A stretch of DNA of 64,000 bases from positions 124,001 to 188,000 of the forward strand of contig JAEWRL010000097.1 of assembly GCA_023398955.1 (NCBI GenBank), given 5' to 3'. Position numbers and translations under genes: made by a program. Of this stretch, positions 9,044-18,525 are shown one piece after another (the first letter of the stretch is position 1; each line of letters opens with the position of its first letter). The notes beneath the pieces were generated by a model that saw nothing but the letters and a program-made list of their open reading frames with translations, had not been told where the DNA came from and ran no database searches. This DNA comes from Pseudomonadota bacterium. GTDB taxonomy: Bacteria; Myxococcota_A; Polyangia; Polyangiales; Polyangiaceae.

Positions 9044-11673
9044 CTCGCAGCGCGCCGCACCAGCTTCTTCTGCAAGCGGCTGAGCACCTGCAGGGCCTCG
9101 ATGGGCGACAGCCGGTTCAGATCGAGAGCGACGAGCGCATCGAGGACATCGGATTCGCCGCGGCTTTCGGGATCTCCGCTGAAGAGGCTAAGCTGGCCCC
9201 CCGTCTTGCCCGTGCGTTGCGGCGACACAGTCACCGTGGATGCCTTCGGAGCCGCGGCGCCGCCCTCCTCCAACTCTGCCAGAATCGTACGGGCACGCGC
9301 CACGACGACTTCCGGAATGCCCGCGAGTCGAGCGACGGCAATGCCATAGCTGCGACTCGCGGCTCCAGAGACGAGCCGATGCAGGAATACCACGTCATCG
9401 CCGAGCTCCCGCGCGCTGACGCTGTAGTTGGCTGCGTGCTCGCTCGCTCCGGCAAAGGCCGTGAGCTCATGATAGTGAGTAGCAAAAAGGGCCCTGCAAC
9501 CGATAACCTCATCCAGGTGCTCCGCGACGGCCCACGCAATCGCGAGCCCATCGAAGGTGCTCGTTCCACGACCTACCTCGTCGAGGATTACCAGAGAGCG
9601 CCTTGTGGCCTGCCGAAGGATCTGACTCGTTTCGCGCATCTCGACCATGAACGTGCTCTCCCCACGCGCCACGTTGTCGCTGGCACCCACACGCGACAAG
9701 ACTCTATCCACCACACCGACTCGGGCGTATCGCGCCGGCACGTAGCTCCCCACCTGAGCCATGATGACGATCAACGCTGCCTGCCGCAGCAACGTACTCT
9801 TGCCCGCCATGTTTGGCCCGGTGATGAGCCAGAGCCTTTCCCCCGACGTGTCCAGAACGACATCATTGGGTACGAAGCCTCCAGCGGCTGCGAGCCTCTC
9901 CACGACGGGATGCCGCCCGTCTCGAATCTCGAGGCAGTCGCCATCGTCGACCTCGGGCCGGCAGTAATCGTTGCGGTGCGCCAGCTCCGCAAGCGCGGCG
10001 GCGACATCCCAACTCGCAACAAGGGTTGCAAGCTTACGGACCCGCTCACTATTCCGTTTGAAGCCCTCCACCAGCCCACGAATCAGCTCCAGCTCCCTCT
10101 CGCGATAGCGCTCCTCGGCGTGTGCCAAGCGGTCAGCGAGGTCGTCGACCTCAGGATTGGTGTAGCGCTCGCCCGTCGCGACGGTCTGTTTGCGACGCCA
10201 TTGCTCCGGGGCCTTGCTTGCCTGAGAGCGTGTCACTTCGATGTACCAGCCGAAGACGCGGGTATAGCGAAGCTTCAGATTGGAAATGCCGGTCCTCTCC
10301 CTGAGCTCGGCTTCGAGCGCCACCATCCGTTCGGTGCCAGAACGCCTGAGCTCGTCGAGCTCATCGAGCTCGCCGTCGAATCCCGTTTGGAAGGTGGGCC
10401 CCTCCTTCGCCTGCTGCGGCGGACGCTCCACGAGAGCGGTCCCGAGCAACTGCTGGAGGTCCGAGACGACATCGACGGGTGCGTTCAACCCGAGCGCCTC
10501 CTTGTCGGCCAGGTCCCGCGAGGCTTGCAGCACCTCGACGCAGCGAGCCGCAGCGGCCAACCCATCGCGGGTGCCCGCCAGATCCCGAGGGTTCGCTTCA
10601 CCCAGCGCGGCGCGAACGGCAAGACGTTCCAGGTCGCCAACCTGATCGAGCGCATCCCTAAACTCCGACCTGAGCCGTTGCTGGACCACGAATATCTCGA
10701 CGATGTCCAGCCGTCGGCGAATCGCCTCCACGTCGAGGAGTGGGGACGTAATCCGGCCCCTCATGAGCCGCGCCCCCATCGGGGTACGAGTAATGTCCAG
10801 TACTCCGAGGAGGGTCGCCTGCTTTCCTCCCACTACGGATTCGACGAGCTCCAGGTGCGACTGCGCCGTCGGATCGAGTACCATGTTCGCGGACGGGTTC
10901 CAGAACCCGACCTGGACGAAGGGCAGGTCCTTGCCAGGATTGCAGCGCCGCAGAAACCGCAGGGCGCGACCCACGGCATCACGCGCGCGCTGCGGGAGGA
11001 CAGCGACCTCTCCAGAGAGCTCGCCGATGGCACTGGTAGCGCCCTCTTTCGACAACGGCTCATCTTCCCTCAGCGCCGCGCCTGGAGCGATGACAGCCAG
11101 CGAGGTCGCGAGCTCGGACGAAAGCCCTGGTTCGTCACTCACGACTCCGATGAGGATCTCGCGTGGCGCGGCCCGCGCCAGCTCCCCCAGTGCGCTCGCA
11201 AGGTCCTGAAACTCCGCTGCCCGGAGCTCGGCCGTGGAGAGGTCGACGAGGGCGACCCCCACTCCCTCTCCCGTCGTTTCCAACGCAGCAAGCCAGTTAT
11301 TGCGGTCGTTCGCCAACTGCCCGCCGTCGGTCACTTGCCCGGGCGTCAGTACGCGCACGACTTGTCGAGGCACTATCCCACGGACTTTCGTCGGATCGGC
11401 CATCTGCTCACAGATGGCGACCTTGAAGCCTCGTTCGAGTAGCCGAGCGATGTACGAATGGGCGGAGTGGTGGGGCACCCCTGCCATTGGGATCTCGTCG
11501 ACATGCCCCTTGTTCCGACTAGTGAGCGTCAGTTCGAGCTCCCTTGCGCACAGGACCGCGTCGTCCCCGAACATCTCGTAGAAGTCACCGAGCCGGAAGA
11601 ACACAACAGCATCGGGGTGCTCGCGCTTTGCAGCTGCGTGCTGCTGCATCACCGGCGTCTTGCGCCCTGCCAT
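9040..11673 (-). CDS. mutS: DNA mismatch repair protein MutS
   Basis: The 877-residue ATPase recognises base mismatches and small loops and recruits MutL. The mismatch-reading Phe-x-Glu is present as FYE at 31-33, after FFRLGD. Connector, lever and clamp regions follow, then the ATPase domain with Walker A GPNMAGKST (619-627), a DEVGRGTST Walker B/signature, and an ATHYHEL switch. The length is typical of MutS1. The C-terminal tail is short and basic. No mutL is in the window. The gene is convergent with hrpB, with a 4-base overlap of stop regions. The nearest upstream gene, the larger lipoprotein, ends 95 bases before, so mutS could be read from it or from its own promoter in that gap. Confidence 0.97.
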   Translation of the reverse strand: MAGRKTPVMQQHAAAKREHPDAVVFFRLGDFYEMFGDDAVLCARELELTLTSRNKGHVDEIPMAGVPHHSAHSYIARLLERGFKVAICEQMADPTKVRGIVPRQVVRVLTPGQVTDGGQLANDRNNWLAALETTGEGVGVALVDLSTAELRAAEFQDLASALGELARAAPREILIGVVSDEPGLSSELATSLAVIAPGAALREDEPLSKEGATSAIGELSGEVAVLPQRARDAVGRALRFLRRCNPGKDLPFVQVGFWNPSANMVLDPTAQSHLELVESVVGGKQATLLGVLDITRTPMGARLMRGRITSPLLDVEAIRRRLDIVEIFVVQQRLRSEFRDALDQVGDLERLAVRAALGEANPRDLAGTRDGLAAAARCVEVLQASRDLADKEALGLNAPVDVVSDLQQLLGTALVERPPQQAKEGPTFQTGFDGELDELDELRRSGTERMVALEAELRERTGISNLKLRYTRVFGWYIEVTRSQASKAPEQWRRKQTVATGERYTNPEVDDLADRLAHAEERYRERELELIRGLVEGFKRNSERVRKLATLVASWDVAAALAELAHRNDYCRPEVDDGDCLEIRDGRHPVVERLAAAGGFVPNDVVLDTSGERLWLITGPNMAGKSTLLRQAALIVIMAQVGSYVPARYARVGVVDRVLSRVGASDNVARGESTFMVEMRETSQILRQATRRSLVILDEVGRGTSTFDGLAIAWAVAEHLDEVIGCRALFATHYHELTAFAGASEHAANYSVSARELGDDVVFLHRLVSGAASRSYGIAVARLAGIPEVVVARARTILAELEEGGAAAPKASTVTVSPQRTGKTGGQLSLFSGDPESRGESDVLDALVALDLNRLSPIEALQVLSRLQKKLVRRAAS

Positions 11674-11768
11674 GACCGCCCTCTAGCAACCCACGAGCCA
11701 AAGGTCCAGCCGGCTCGCCCTCGATAGACTCAGAACGCGCTGCGCGCGCCGCCCGGCGCGTGAACCGC

Positions 11769-14700
11769 TCAGTAATACGGATTGGTGGGCGACAGGCGCA
11801 GTGTGGACAAGCTGAGGAGCGAAAGCCCGCCCGCGATACCATCGACGACGACAAGTCGATCGCTCTGTTCGACGTGCCGAATCGCTTGGGGCAGGACGGA
11901 CGTGCCGCTGATGGTGCTGGCAATGTTCGCGCGGAGTGGGCGGAATCCCCCGGTCACTTCCCAGCTGAACGACATGTCGCGCTCGCTCGGCTCTCCGCCA
12001 CGATAGATGCCGAACCGCGCAGTGCTTCGATCGGCGAAGCACCCCCGCGGGATGCTCTCGACCTCGAACTCGAGTCCGTCGCTGCCAGCGGGCACCACAC
12101 AAGCGACATCGTCTGCCGTTGCTCGACCGATGGGACAACGGATGCCGCTCGCGGAACCGCACGCCGGATCGGCACTGATCTCCAGGACGCGCCCATGGCT
12201 CCGGGCACGTCGGGGATCACAGGTTAGCTCACAGCGACCGCTTTCACCCTCCGCCACCCGGTGCTGGAAGCCATCCACGCTTCCGCGTAGGACCCACTGG
12301 CGACCGCCCCTGATGACGTAGGCAATGGGCGAGGGAAAGCAACAAGCAACCTCTTCCCAGAGCGCCCCGACCCCGTCCGGGTATTCGGCGCGAGGGGACA
12401 ACAGCAGGCGGTCACGATGCGCCTCTAGCACAGTGAGATCCCGGTAGCTGCGCGGGTCGTCCAAGGTACCAAACAAGCGCTGACAACCGCGAAAGCCGGT
12501 GTCGTTCACGCACGCCCGGCCGCCTCTCTCCCAGTAGGGGTCGTCCTCGTCTAACTCCGCCGAGAGCTGCACGTAGTCAGCGTGCCGGTTCGCGAAAGCA
12601 TCGGCTCGAGCACCGGTGAGCCCGAGTTCACCGGCCCACGTCCGGGCGGTCTCGATGTCCTGCGTGCCTGCGCGGCAGAAATCGGTGTTGGAATCACTGA
12701 TCCAGGTCTCGCTGGTGTTCAAGCGCCCCGTGTTAGATACCCGCCCCAGCGGGCCCTCGTACGTCGCAGCAAACGTCTCCCGCGTCGCGTAGGCACGGGG
12801 CTCGTCGAGGGGCAACAGGAGCGAATTCACTGCGGCAGTCGCAGGATCCAAGATGAGCGGATTATCGCTCGCTGGCCGCGCACTGTAGACTCGGCTCCCG
12901 ACTCTGAGCTCCGCAGGAGGCTCTTCCGCAGCCGTGGTGAACGGGACCCCAAGCATCAAGGGTCGAACACGCTCAGCGTCCTCGGCGCCAGACGCCAAGA
13001 GTCCATCTCGATTGATCAGGCGAGGAAAGTAGCGAAGGCTGGGCGCACGCACACCCACGTCGCCGTTGCTGATGAAGAATGAGCCGCTACGCAACTCGTT
13101 CGAAGAAACGATGTTACAGCTGAGCTCTGCAGATACTGTGGGGAGTCCGCTCTTGTCTTGGAACGTACCGACGTCAGGATCATTGGCGCAGCCATACTGG
13201 TTCGGCACCGCGCTCGGATTGGCCAGTACGGGCCGTCTACAGGCGTCATCCAGGTCTTCGATGTCTACGAAGGCCACGTCCCCATTGGCCAACGCGGCAG
13301 CGACGAACACCCCCCGCAGCTTGCCAGGACGCGCCCCTGTCGAGTAGTCCTCGGAGGTGCGATACAGTGAGGCGGGCGGTTCGGCGGAAGGCTCGGGAGC
13401 GCATGCCGTATCCAGAATGGCAACTCCGCTTTCCGGGTCAGGGATGGCCACATCTCGTGCAAAGATGGCGAGGTCCCGAACCGGAGACGCAAATTGCAAC
13501 CGATCGGCAGGTTCCCGGGGCATCAGCGGGGCATGGGGGCGCAACAAGGGAGCGCGTGAACTCGACTGCTCGCCAATGTCGTAGGTGATCAGGCTCCCAT
13601 CCGTGTCGTCGACCGCGTAAAGGTACCGGGCTCCCGATGGCGTGGTGGGGCTCACCGCGACGTCGCGCGTGAAAACGCTCGCCTCGGGTTCGGAGTACGA
13701 GACCGCCACCAGAGGAGGTAGCTCCTTCAGTTCGCAGGGGTCCGAAACGTCGACGGCGTGAATGATGGGCGCACCGCGGTCGGCGACGTATAGAGTGTCC
13801 TCCGCAAGCGCCATGCCTGCAGGCAGGGCGACAAACGCTTCCGTCGGTGCTGGGTATTCGAAGGTGGAGCTCCGTGCACAGCGTGCGGGAAGGTCCGTGT
13901 TGGCCTCGAACCCGAAGGCCGCCAGATCGCGCCAGCGCTCCGGTATCGGCTGCACGACGGCGTTGTCCGGCCACGCCGTTGACAGCTCGACCCAGGCCTC
14001 GATCTCACAGGGCTCAAACGAGCCGGGCGCACGATTCATGATCGCCTGAGCGTCCATCACGACGAGAGAACCCAGCGCAGGAAGCGTCGCCACGAGCTTG
14101 CGACGACCTGCAGGCGCAAACGTTTCTTCACCCGAGAGGTCCGCCACGCAGGCACCGTCTTCGGGTGCGGGGATCCGGGATCCATCACAGGCCAGGCTCT
14201 CCGTGCTCTCGCCATCGGGTCGGTCGACTACGATCGCCAGCTTCTCCGGAGCCGATGGCAACGCGCACGCCGGCCAAGAGGTGACATCCCAGACGGATTG
14301 GTCGGCCCCTGGCACCTCGAGACAGGTCGTCGGCAAGCCGAAGATGCCCTCTCGCCCCGGCTCGGCCACCCCCACGAAGCTCGCGATGCCGCCTGGCGTG
14401 GACACGATATCCACCGGCAGCGCTCCAACAGGAAGGAACGTGGGACCTGGCACGCTCGGATCGGTGTCGACCACCTTACCCGTCGAGAAATCGACAAGGG
14501 CTACCTCGCCCCGTTGTGTCTGAGTCACCAGTGCGATGAGGTGACGGCTCTCGCCATCGTCGGCGGTATCCGGACAGGCTGCCAATGGTCGGCCCTCGCC
14601 CCCTTCCATGTCTCGGCACACCAGCGCGATCGCCCCGCTACGCTCGAGGGAGCGGAACTCTTGTGCGATCTGATTGTCAGTGCAGCCGGGCACTCCGACA

Positions 14701-14840
14701 ACCACCAGCGTCAGCGCTGCGAGCAGCGCGAACGTGCGCCGGACGCACAGCTCGGAACGATCGACCGCTGCTCCATCAAGCAGGCCCAGGTGAACCATAA
14801 ACCTATTTCCGGGGTAACCCGAGTCGCTCTCGGGACGCAT
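11769..14840 (-). CDS. Large lipoprotein of unknown function, probable beta-propeller-like surface protein
   Basis: The 1023-residue product is not recognised as a named family. From the ATG at 14840 the start overlaps the upstream stop as TAATG, indicating coupling. The signal region is long: a basic stretch (CVRR), the core TFALLAALTLVVVG, then VPGC near residue 49, an imperfect lipobox. An inner ATG (MVHLGLL, residue 15) would give a more usual signal peptide. The mature part is rich in repeated short beta segments that resemble propeller blades: VALVDFSTGKVVDTD, LYVADRGAPIIHAVDV, YLYAVDDTDGSLITYDI, DVAFVDIEDLDDACRRP. The C-terminal third has paired Cys (CELTCDP, ADPACGSASGIRC). It is likely at the outer membrane or cell surface with the partner lipoprotein. 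Confidence 0.75.
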   Translation of the reverse strand: MRPESDSGYPGNRFMVHLGLLDGAAVDRSELCVRRTFALLAALTLVVVGVPGCTDNQIAQEFRSLERSGAIALVCRDMEGGEGRPLAACPDTADDGESRHLIALVTQTQRGEVALVDFSTGKVVDTDPSVPGPTFLPVGALPVDIVSTPGGIASFVGVAEPGREGIFGLPTTCLEVPGADQSVWDVTSWPACALPSAPEKLAIVVDRPDGESTESLACDGSRIPAPEDGACVADLSGEETFAPAGRRKLVATLPALGSLVVMDAQAIMNRAPGSFEPCEIEAWVELSTAWPDNAVVQPIPERWRDLAAFGFEANTDLPARCARSSTFEYPAPTEAFVALPAGMALAEDTLYVADRGAPIIHAVDVSDPCELKELPPLVAVSYSEPEASVFTRDVAVSPTTPSGARYLYAVDDTDGSLITYDIGEQSSSRAPLLRPHAPLMPREPADRLQFASPVRDLAIFARDVAIPDPESGVAILDTACAPEPSAEPPASLYRTSEDYSTGARPGKLRGVFVAAALANGDVAFVDIEDLDDACRRPVLANPSAVPNQYGCANDPDVGTFQDKSGLPTVSAELSCNIVSSNELRSGSFFISNGDVGVRAPSLRYFPRLINRDGLLASGAEDAERVRPLMLGVPFTTAAEEPPAELRVGSRVYSARPASDNPLILDPATAAVNSLLLPLDEPRAYATRETFAATYEGPLGRVSNTGRLNTSETWISDSNTDFCRAGTQDIETARTWAGELGLTGARADAFANRHADYVQLSAELDEDDPYWERGGRACVNDTGFRGCQRLFGTLDDPRSYRDLTVLEAHRDRLLLSPRAEYPDGVGALWEEVACCFPSPIAYVIRGGRQWVLRGSVDGFQHRVAEGESGRCELTCDPRRARSHGRVLEISADPACGSASGIRCPIGRATADDVACVVPAGSDGLEFEVESIPRGCFADRSTARFGIYRGGEPSERDMSFSWEVTGGFRPLRANIASTISGTSVLPQAIRHVEQSDRLVVVDGIAGGLSLLSLSTLRLSPTNPYY

Positions 14841-16417
14841 TAGTTGGACCCCCTGGGAGCGACAGGCTCGCCCACGGACAAGACGATCTCTCCAAAGCTG
14901 TGGCGTTGTCGCTGATCGAGCTGCACAACGCCGATGTAGGAATCGGTGAAGTGGCCGACGTACGCTAGCGCGTAGTTTTCCCCTTCGGGCGAAACCCCCG
15001 AGTCGAGGATGAGGGCCTGTGGTCCCCTGCCAGTGATGACCCAACGCTCGAACTGACGCAGATCGGGATCATAGATCCCAATTCGCCGCGAATCGAACGA
15101 GACGACGAACACCCTCTTCGCGAACTCGCCGTCCGTGTCGACGATATCCCCTATCGCCACACGCGAAGGCCCGAAGGGGGTAGGCACGCTATCCGCAATC
15201 GTGACGACGGGACCAGGGGTGCCCCGACCTTCGATGTGGCCGACAAGCAGACTGCTCGGCGCGCGGTTCGCTACATAGACCGGCACGGGGACTCCCTCGC
15301 AGGATGCTCCGCACGCTTCGCCATCGTCGTCACAGCGGCGTTCGCACTCCTCACGCTCAGCGGCATCCACGACAATCCCCCGCGAATCAGCCCCGGAGTA
15401 GTTGGCGAGGATGGCTGCGCTGCCAACCGGCTCAAGGAATGGCGCCTTGGGAGCCGCCGCCTCGTCGTCGAAAGCTTGGAAAAGCGCGAGCTCCGCCCGA
15501 CCGCGAAACCCGACGAGGAAGCGATCGCCGTCGAAAGCTCCTGGGGGCCCGTCGACGGCGGCAATCCCGACCGGGCTACCCGAAAGCGGTTCGCTGAGGT
15601 GCGTCAGCCTAGGCCCTGCCCCGGTGTCCCAATCGTTGACGAAGAGAGAGAGTTGGCTCACAAACTCGTGCGTCACGACGAGTGCCGTCCCGTCTCTGGA
15701 GGCCGCAATTCCCGTGGGCTCGGCTGGCATCACGAGGTCATCGCCGCCGACCTGCGCTGCACCTTCCCCCACCCGGAACTGCGCCCCACAAGTGGTTCCT
15801 GCTCCTTGCCCACACTCGAGGCGACCCTCCGTTCCGACGTCGATCCAGTGTAGCGTCGAATCGCCTCTCACGGGAATGAACAGTCGCCCCTCGACGCCCT
15901 GGCCGTTAGGGTTCGATGCATACAGGGCGTCGGAAGCAAATGCCTTGATCTCAACAGCGTCGATGAGCAACTCGGGGCCGCCACCGGGCCGATCTCTGAG
16001 GTCGACGTGCTGGCAGAGTCCTGGGCGCTGCAGACGTTCCTCCAGCGGGCGCTCACCGAGTTCACCACAGGGGCGCACCCTGTTGCCTTGCGCTTCGACA
16101 CACCAGTAGCTCGGGTCGGAGCCATTCCGCGACGTGTTGTCGCAGATGCGGCCCGAGGCGCAGTCAGAATCGGTGCTGCAACCGCGTGGTACTAGTCCTC
16201 GAATACGGTCGAGAGACAACGCCTGCACGGATCCCCCGTTGTATTGCAGGTCGAAATCACTGTTGACGACGAATAGGTATTCCGCCCCTTTGTCTTTGTC
16301 CGCCGCCATCCCCACCGGGTAGTAGATGCGGTCCAATGGCAAATCGACCCCCTCTCCCGCCGACAAGCAGCCGGCGAGGGCGAGGGCTGTGAGAATCGAG
16401 CTTCCGCGGCCGTCCAT
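14840..16417 (-). CDS. Lipoprotein of unknown function with Cys-rich motifs and propeller-like repeats
   Basis: The 525-residue protein starts with a short signal peptide ending in LALAGC, with Cys17 as the lipidated residue. The next residues (LSAGEG) do not include Asp at +2, so outer membrane sorting is plausible. A motif CSTDSDCASGRICD (about 82-95) is a small Cys cluster common in myxobacterial secreted proteins, and a second acidic one, CERRCDDDGEACGASC, lies near 375. Blade-like segments include YLFVVNSDFD, GRLFIPVRGDSTLHWIDV, ALVVTHEFVSQLSLFV and RVFVVSFDSRRIGIYD. The larger lipoprotein begins on the stop codon of this gene, so the two are made together and may bind each other. No enzymatic residues are evident. 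Confidence 0.78.
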   Translation of the reverse strand: MDGRGSSILTALALAGCLSAGEGVDLPLDRIYYPVGMAADKDKGAEYLFVVNSDFDLQYNGGSVQALSLDRIRGLVPRGCSTDSDCASGRICDNTSRNGSDPSYWCVEAQGNRVRPCGELGERPLEERLQRPGLCQHVDLRDRPGGGPELLIDAVEIKAFASDALYASNPNGQGVEGRLFIPVRGDSTLHWIDVGTEGRLECGQGAGTTCGAQFRVGEGAAQVGGDDLVMPAEPTGIAASRDGTALVVTHEFVSQLSLFVNDWDTGAGPRLTHLSEPLSGSPVGIAAVDGPPGAFDGDRFLVGFRGRAELALFQAFDDEAAAPKAPFLEPVGSAAILANYSGADSRGIVVDAAEREECERRCDDDGEACGASCEGVPVPVYVANRAPSSLLVGHIEGRGTPGPVVTIADSVPTPFGPSRVAIGDIVDTDGEFAKRVFVVSFDSRRIGIYDPDLRQFERWVITGRGPQALILDSGVSPEGENYALAYVGHFTDSYIGVVQLDQRQRHSFGEIVLSVGEPVAPRGSN

Positions 16418-16506
16418 TCTGGGTCGCGCAGCCTAGTACATCTGCGCAAGGATCCCAGCGGGTTCAGCGAGGGCGAGCGCGATTCTCCGGAACGGCCAGA
16501 GGATGC

Positions 16507-16689
16507 TCAGGCCATCAAGTCGAGGATAATGATGCCACGCTCGGGGTACTCATCCGTGTCATCTCGCGAATCCGGCCGCGGTGAGCACGGGGGATAGGCA
16601 TCGACCGGCAGCTCTAGCCGCGGCTGCTCCCTCCGGCGCTCTTCATCTTCACGCCTTCGGATCTGGTCGATGATGAATGGGGGAAGCAT
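16507..16689 (-). CDS. Small acidic/basic protein, 60 aa, unknown function
   Basis: The start has a strong ribosome binding site, GCGAGGAAAC, 6 bases before the ATG at 16689, which supports a real gene. The product opens with LPPFIIDQIRRREDEERRR, a short hydrophobic patch followed by a charged helix, then a Pro-rich part (LELPVDAYPPCSPRP), and ends GIIILDLMA. From memory, small proteins with this LPPFII-QIRRRE-EERRR opening and hydrophobic tail occur as hypothetical proteins in other myxobacteria; this could not be checked. The gene stands 89 bases downstream of the lipoprotein pair promoter side and is transcribed in the same direction as that pair. An AT-rich stretch with a CTTC-TTT-GAAG hairpin (about 16728-16738) lies in its upstream region. 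Confidence 0.65.
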   Translation of the reverse strand: MLPPFIIDQIRRREDEERRREQPRLELPVDAYPPCSPRPDSRDDTDEYPERGIIILDLMA

Positions 16690-17202
16690 GACGGTTTCCT
16701 CGCTAATCTGCTAGAAATTCAGCTTCTTTGAAGTAATGTAGCCTTGAGCCGAGCTGGGTCAAGCGCTGGCATGAGGATGCATCGAGGGGAAGATGTCGCA
16801 CAGCAGGGCGCTGGCGCACGAATGAAGGAGTTTACGACGGAGATGGCAGCCGAGGGCGGCGGACGCTTCTTCACGACGGGCCATACTCGTTGCGCGCGAT
16901 CCGTGCCGCGCCAGGTCGGATAGCGAGCACGAGCACCGCACAGGGCTGCGCGACGAGAAAGGTCCTCGAACCACGAAGGCAACAGCACAAGAGAGACGGC
17001 TAGGGACGGCCCTGTGTAGTCGAATATTGCCCGCTCCAGCCGCGAAGAGCGTCCACATGCTGTCAATACGGCGCGACTCCGCGGACACTAAGCCGCCCCC
17101 GGGGCGCACCTGCCACCACCAGCCGGCCAGACGACGCAGGAAGTGATAAACCTCGGACTTCAGCGTGTGGAACCTTCATCCAGCCCGGTGCATGTTGTGG
17201 CA
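16690..17202. other. Intergenic region without a supported gene
   Basis: About 510 bases lie between the divergent 60-aa gene and the DUF4350 gene. The frames open here on the minus strand are Arg/Pro/Ser-rich and overlap each other, which is typical of non-coding GC-rich DNA. The only AT-rich part is 16712-16745, next to the small gene. I see no tRNA, riboswitch or long inverted repeat. Confidence 0.5.
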
Positions 17203-18525
17203 ATGTTCGCCACGCCGCGTCGTCCGGCCCTGCTCCTTTCAGCATTGCTGGTCGGGTTGTCGATTGGTGGCCCGCTCCTCGCCGCCTTCGAAGCGCGCGA
17301 AAGCGACTGGGAGGGACTCAGCGAGCTATTCCGCCTTAGTCGCGAGCGCCTGGGGAGAGATCGTGTCGTGCTCGTCGCCTCGTTGGACTTCTCCGCGCTT
17401 TCGCCTGCAGACGCTCTACTTGTCATTCATCCAGAGCGCACCCTCGACTTCCGGCAGTTGAGCGCATTCCTGCAGTCGGGCGGGCGACTCGCGGTGCTCG
17501 ACGACTACGGCGGAGCGGCTAGCTTGCTGTCTCAGTTCGGAATCCGCCGCGTCCGCGCTCCGCGGCATCCCGCACTCACCATCGGGCAGAACCGCAATCT
17601 CCCCATCGCCGTCCCCGTCGTCGACCCGGGCGCGAGCACTCGGCGCCATCCCATCGTAGAAAACCTCGACTACGTGGTGACGAATCATCCTCAGGCCCTC
17701 GAGCATCCTGGCCTCACGCCCTTGCTCGTCATACCAGCACAAGGCGAGCCCGACGCGACACTTGCGCTGACGGCGGTCATTGCCGAGCGGGGACGCCTCT
17801 TCGCCATGAGTGATCCATCTGTGTTCATCAACCTGATGATGCGATATCCGGGTAACCGTGCTCTTGCCGAGGGCCTTTTGGACTACCTGCTCGAACCGAG
17901 GGGCACGGGCACTCGCGGGAAGCTCTTCGTTGCGGTCAATCGGTTCTCTCAGCGGGGCTCGTACGCGGGCACCGATTCCTTCGCTGCGTCAGTGCGCGGT
18001 TGGCTCTCGGCGCTCCGGGACCGTGCGGACAAGCTACGCGCCGAAGGGGTATCGACGCGATTCTTCCGCATGATTGCGATGGCAGCAGCTGTCATCTTTG
18101 GGTTCTGGCTTTGGTCCGTATCGGGAAAGCCATACCGCCGCGCCCTGCCTCGCTACGCTGCGCGAGTCCCCCTCGCCGTGCAGGGCGGGGTAGCGGGGCG
18201 CGCGGCGCTGCTGGCTGCTCCCACCACTCACCGGGCCCTCCCCGCCTTGGAGCTGCAGAGCGCGTTGGTGGAGGGGTTGAGCGAGCAACTCGGTCTCGCG
18301 AGCGACACGTCGGCACACGCGATCGTTCAGGAAGTAGCCCGGCGTGGCGTCCTGAGTACGGAATCGTTGGCCGAGCTGCGGCGCGTCGTCGCCGAGTTCC
18401 GCGAAGTGGAGCTGCGGTTCACTAGTGCGCGCCCAGTGCGCGTGACCCAGGCGCGGCTGGAGAGTTGGCGTCAGCAGGTGTTGCGCCTGCTGGATGAGGC
18501 GAGTAGGACACAAGGGCGCGCATGA
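17203..18525 (+). CDS. DUF4350 domain protein
   Basis: The 440-residue protein has a signal anchor (ALLLSALLVGLSIGGPLLAAF, about 9-29), an exported domain with ALLVIHPERTLDFRQLSAFLQSGGRLAVLDDYG, a glutamine-amidotransferase-like fold typical of DUF4350, and a second transmembrane helix near 312-328 (MIAMAAAVIFGFWLW). A cytosolic helical tail follows. DUF4350 genes usually stand with MoxR and DUF58 genes in a membrane-associated stress or envelope system of unknown biochemical role. The stop overlaps the MoxR start as ATGA, so the two are coupled. The start is uncertain: ATG at 17203 fits the signal peptide, while a GTG at 17143 has an AGGA only one base away. Confidence 0.8.
   Translation: MFATPRRPALLLSALLVGLSIGGPLLAAFEARESDWEGLSELFRLSRERLGRDRVVLVASLDFSALSPADALLVIHPERTLDFRQLSAFLQSGGRLAVLDDYGGAASLLSQFGIRRVRAPRHPALTIGQNRNLPIAVPVVDPGASTRRHPIVENLDYVVTNHPQALEHPGLTPLLVIPAQGEPDATLALTAVIAERGRLFAMSDPSVFINLMMRYPGNRALAEGLLDYLLEPRGTGTRGKLFVAVNRFSQRGSYAGTDSFAASVRGWLSALRDRADKLRAEGVSTRFFRMIAMAAAVIFGFWLWSVSGKPYRRALPRYAARVPLAVQGGVAGRAALLAAPTTHRALPALELQSALVEGLSEQLGLASDTSAHAIVQEVARRGVLSTESLAELRRVVAEFREVELRFTSARPVRVTQARLESWRQQVLRLLDEASRTQGRA

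Noticed and set aside
8773..11442. Long open frame (889 codons) on the plus strand over mutS
   Set aside because: It lies opposite a clear mutS with all motifs. Its product is Arg/Pro/Ser-rich with no domain, as expected from antisense of GC-rich coding DNA.
16719..17109. Two overlapping minus-strand frames of about 115 codons
   Set aside because: They overlap each other in different frames and are Arg/Pro/Ser-rich without any start signal.
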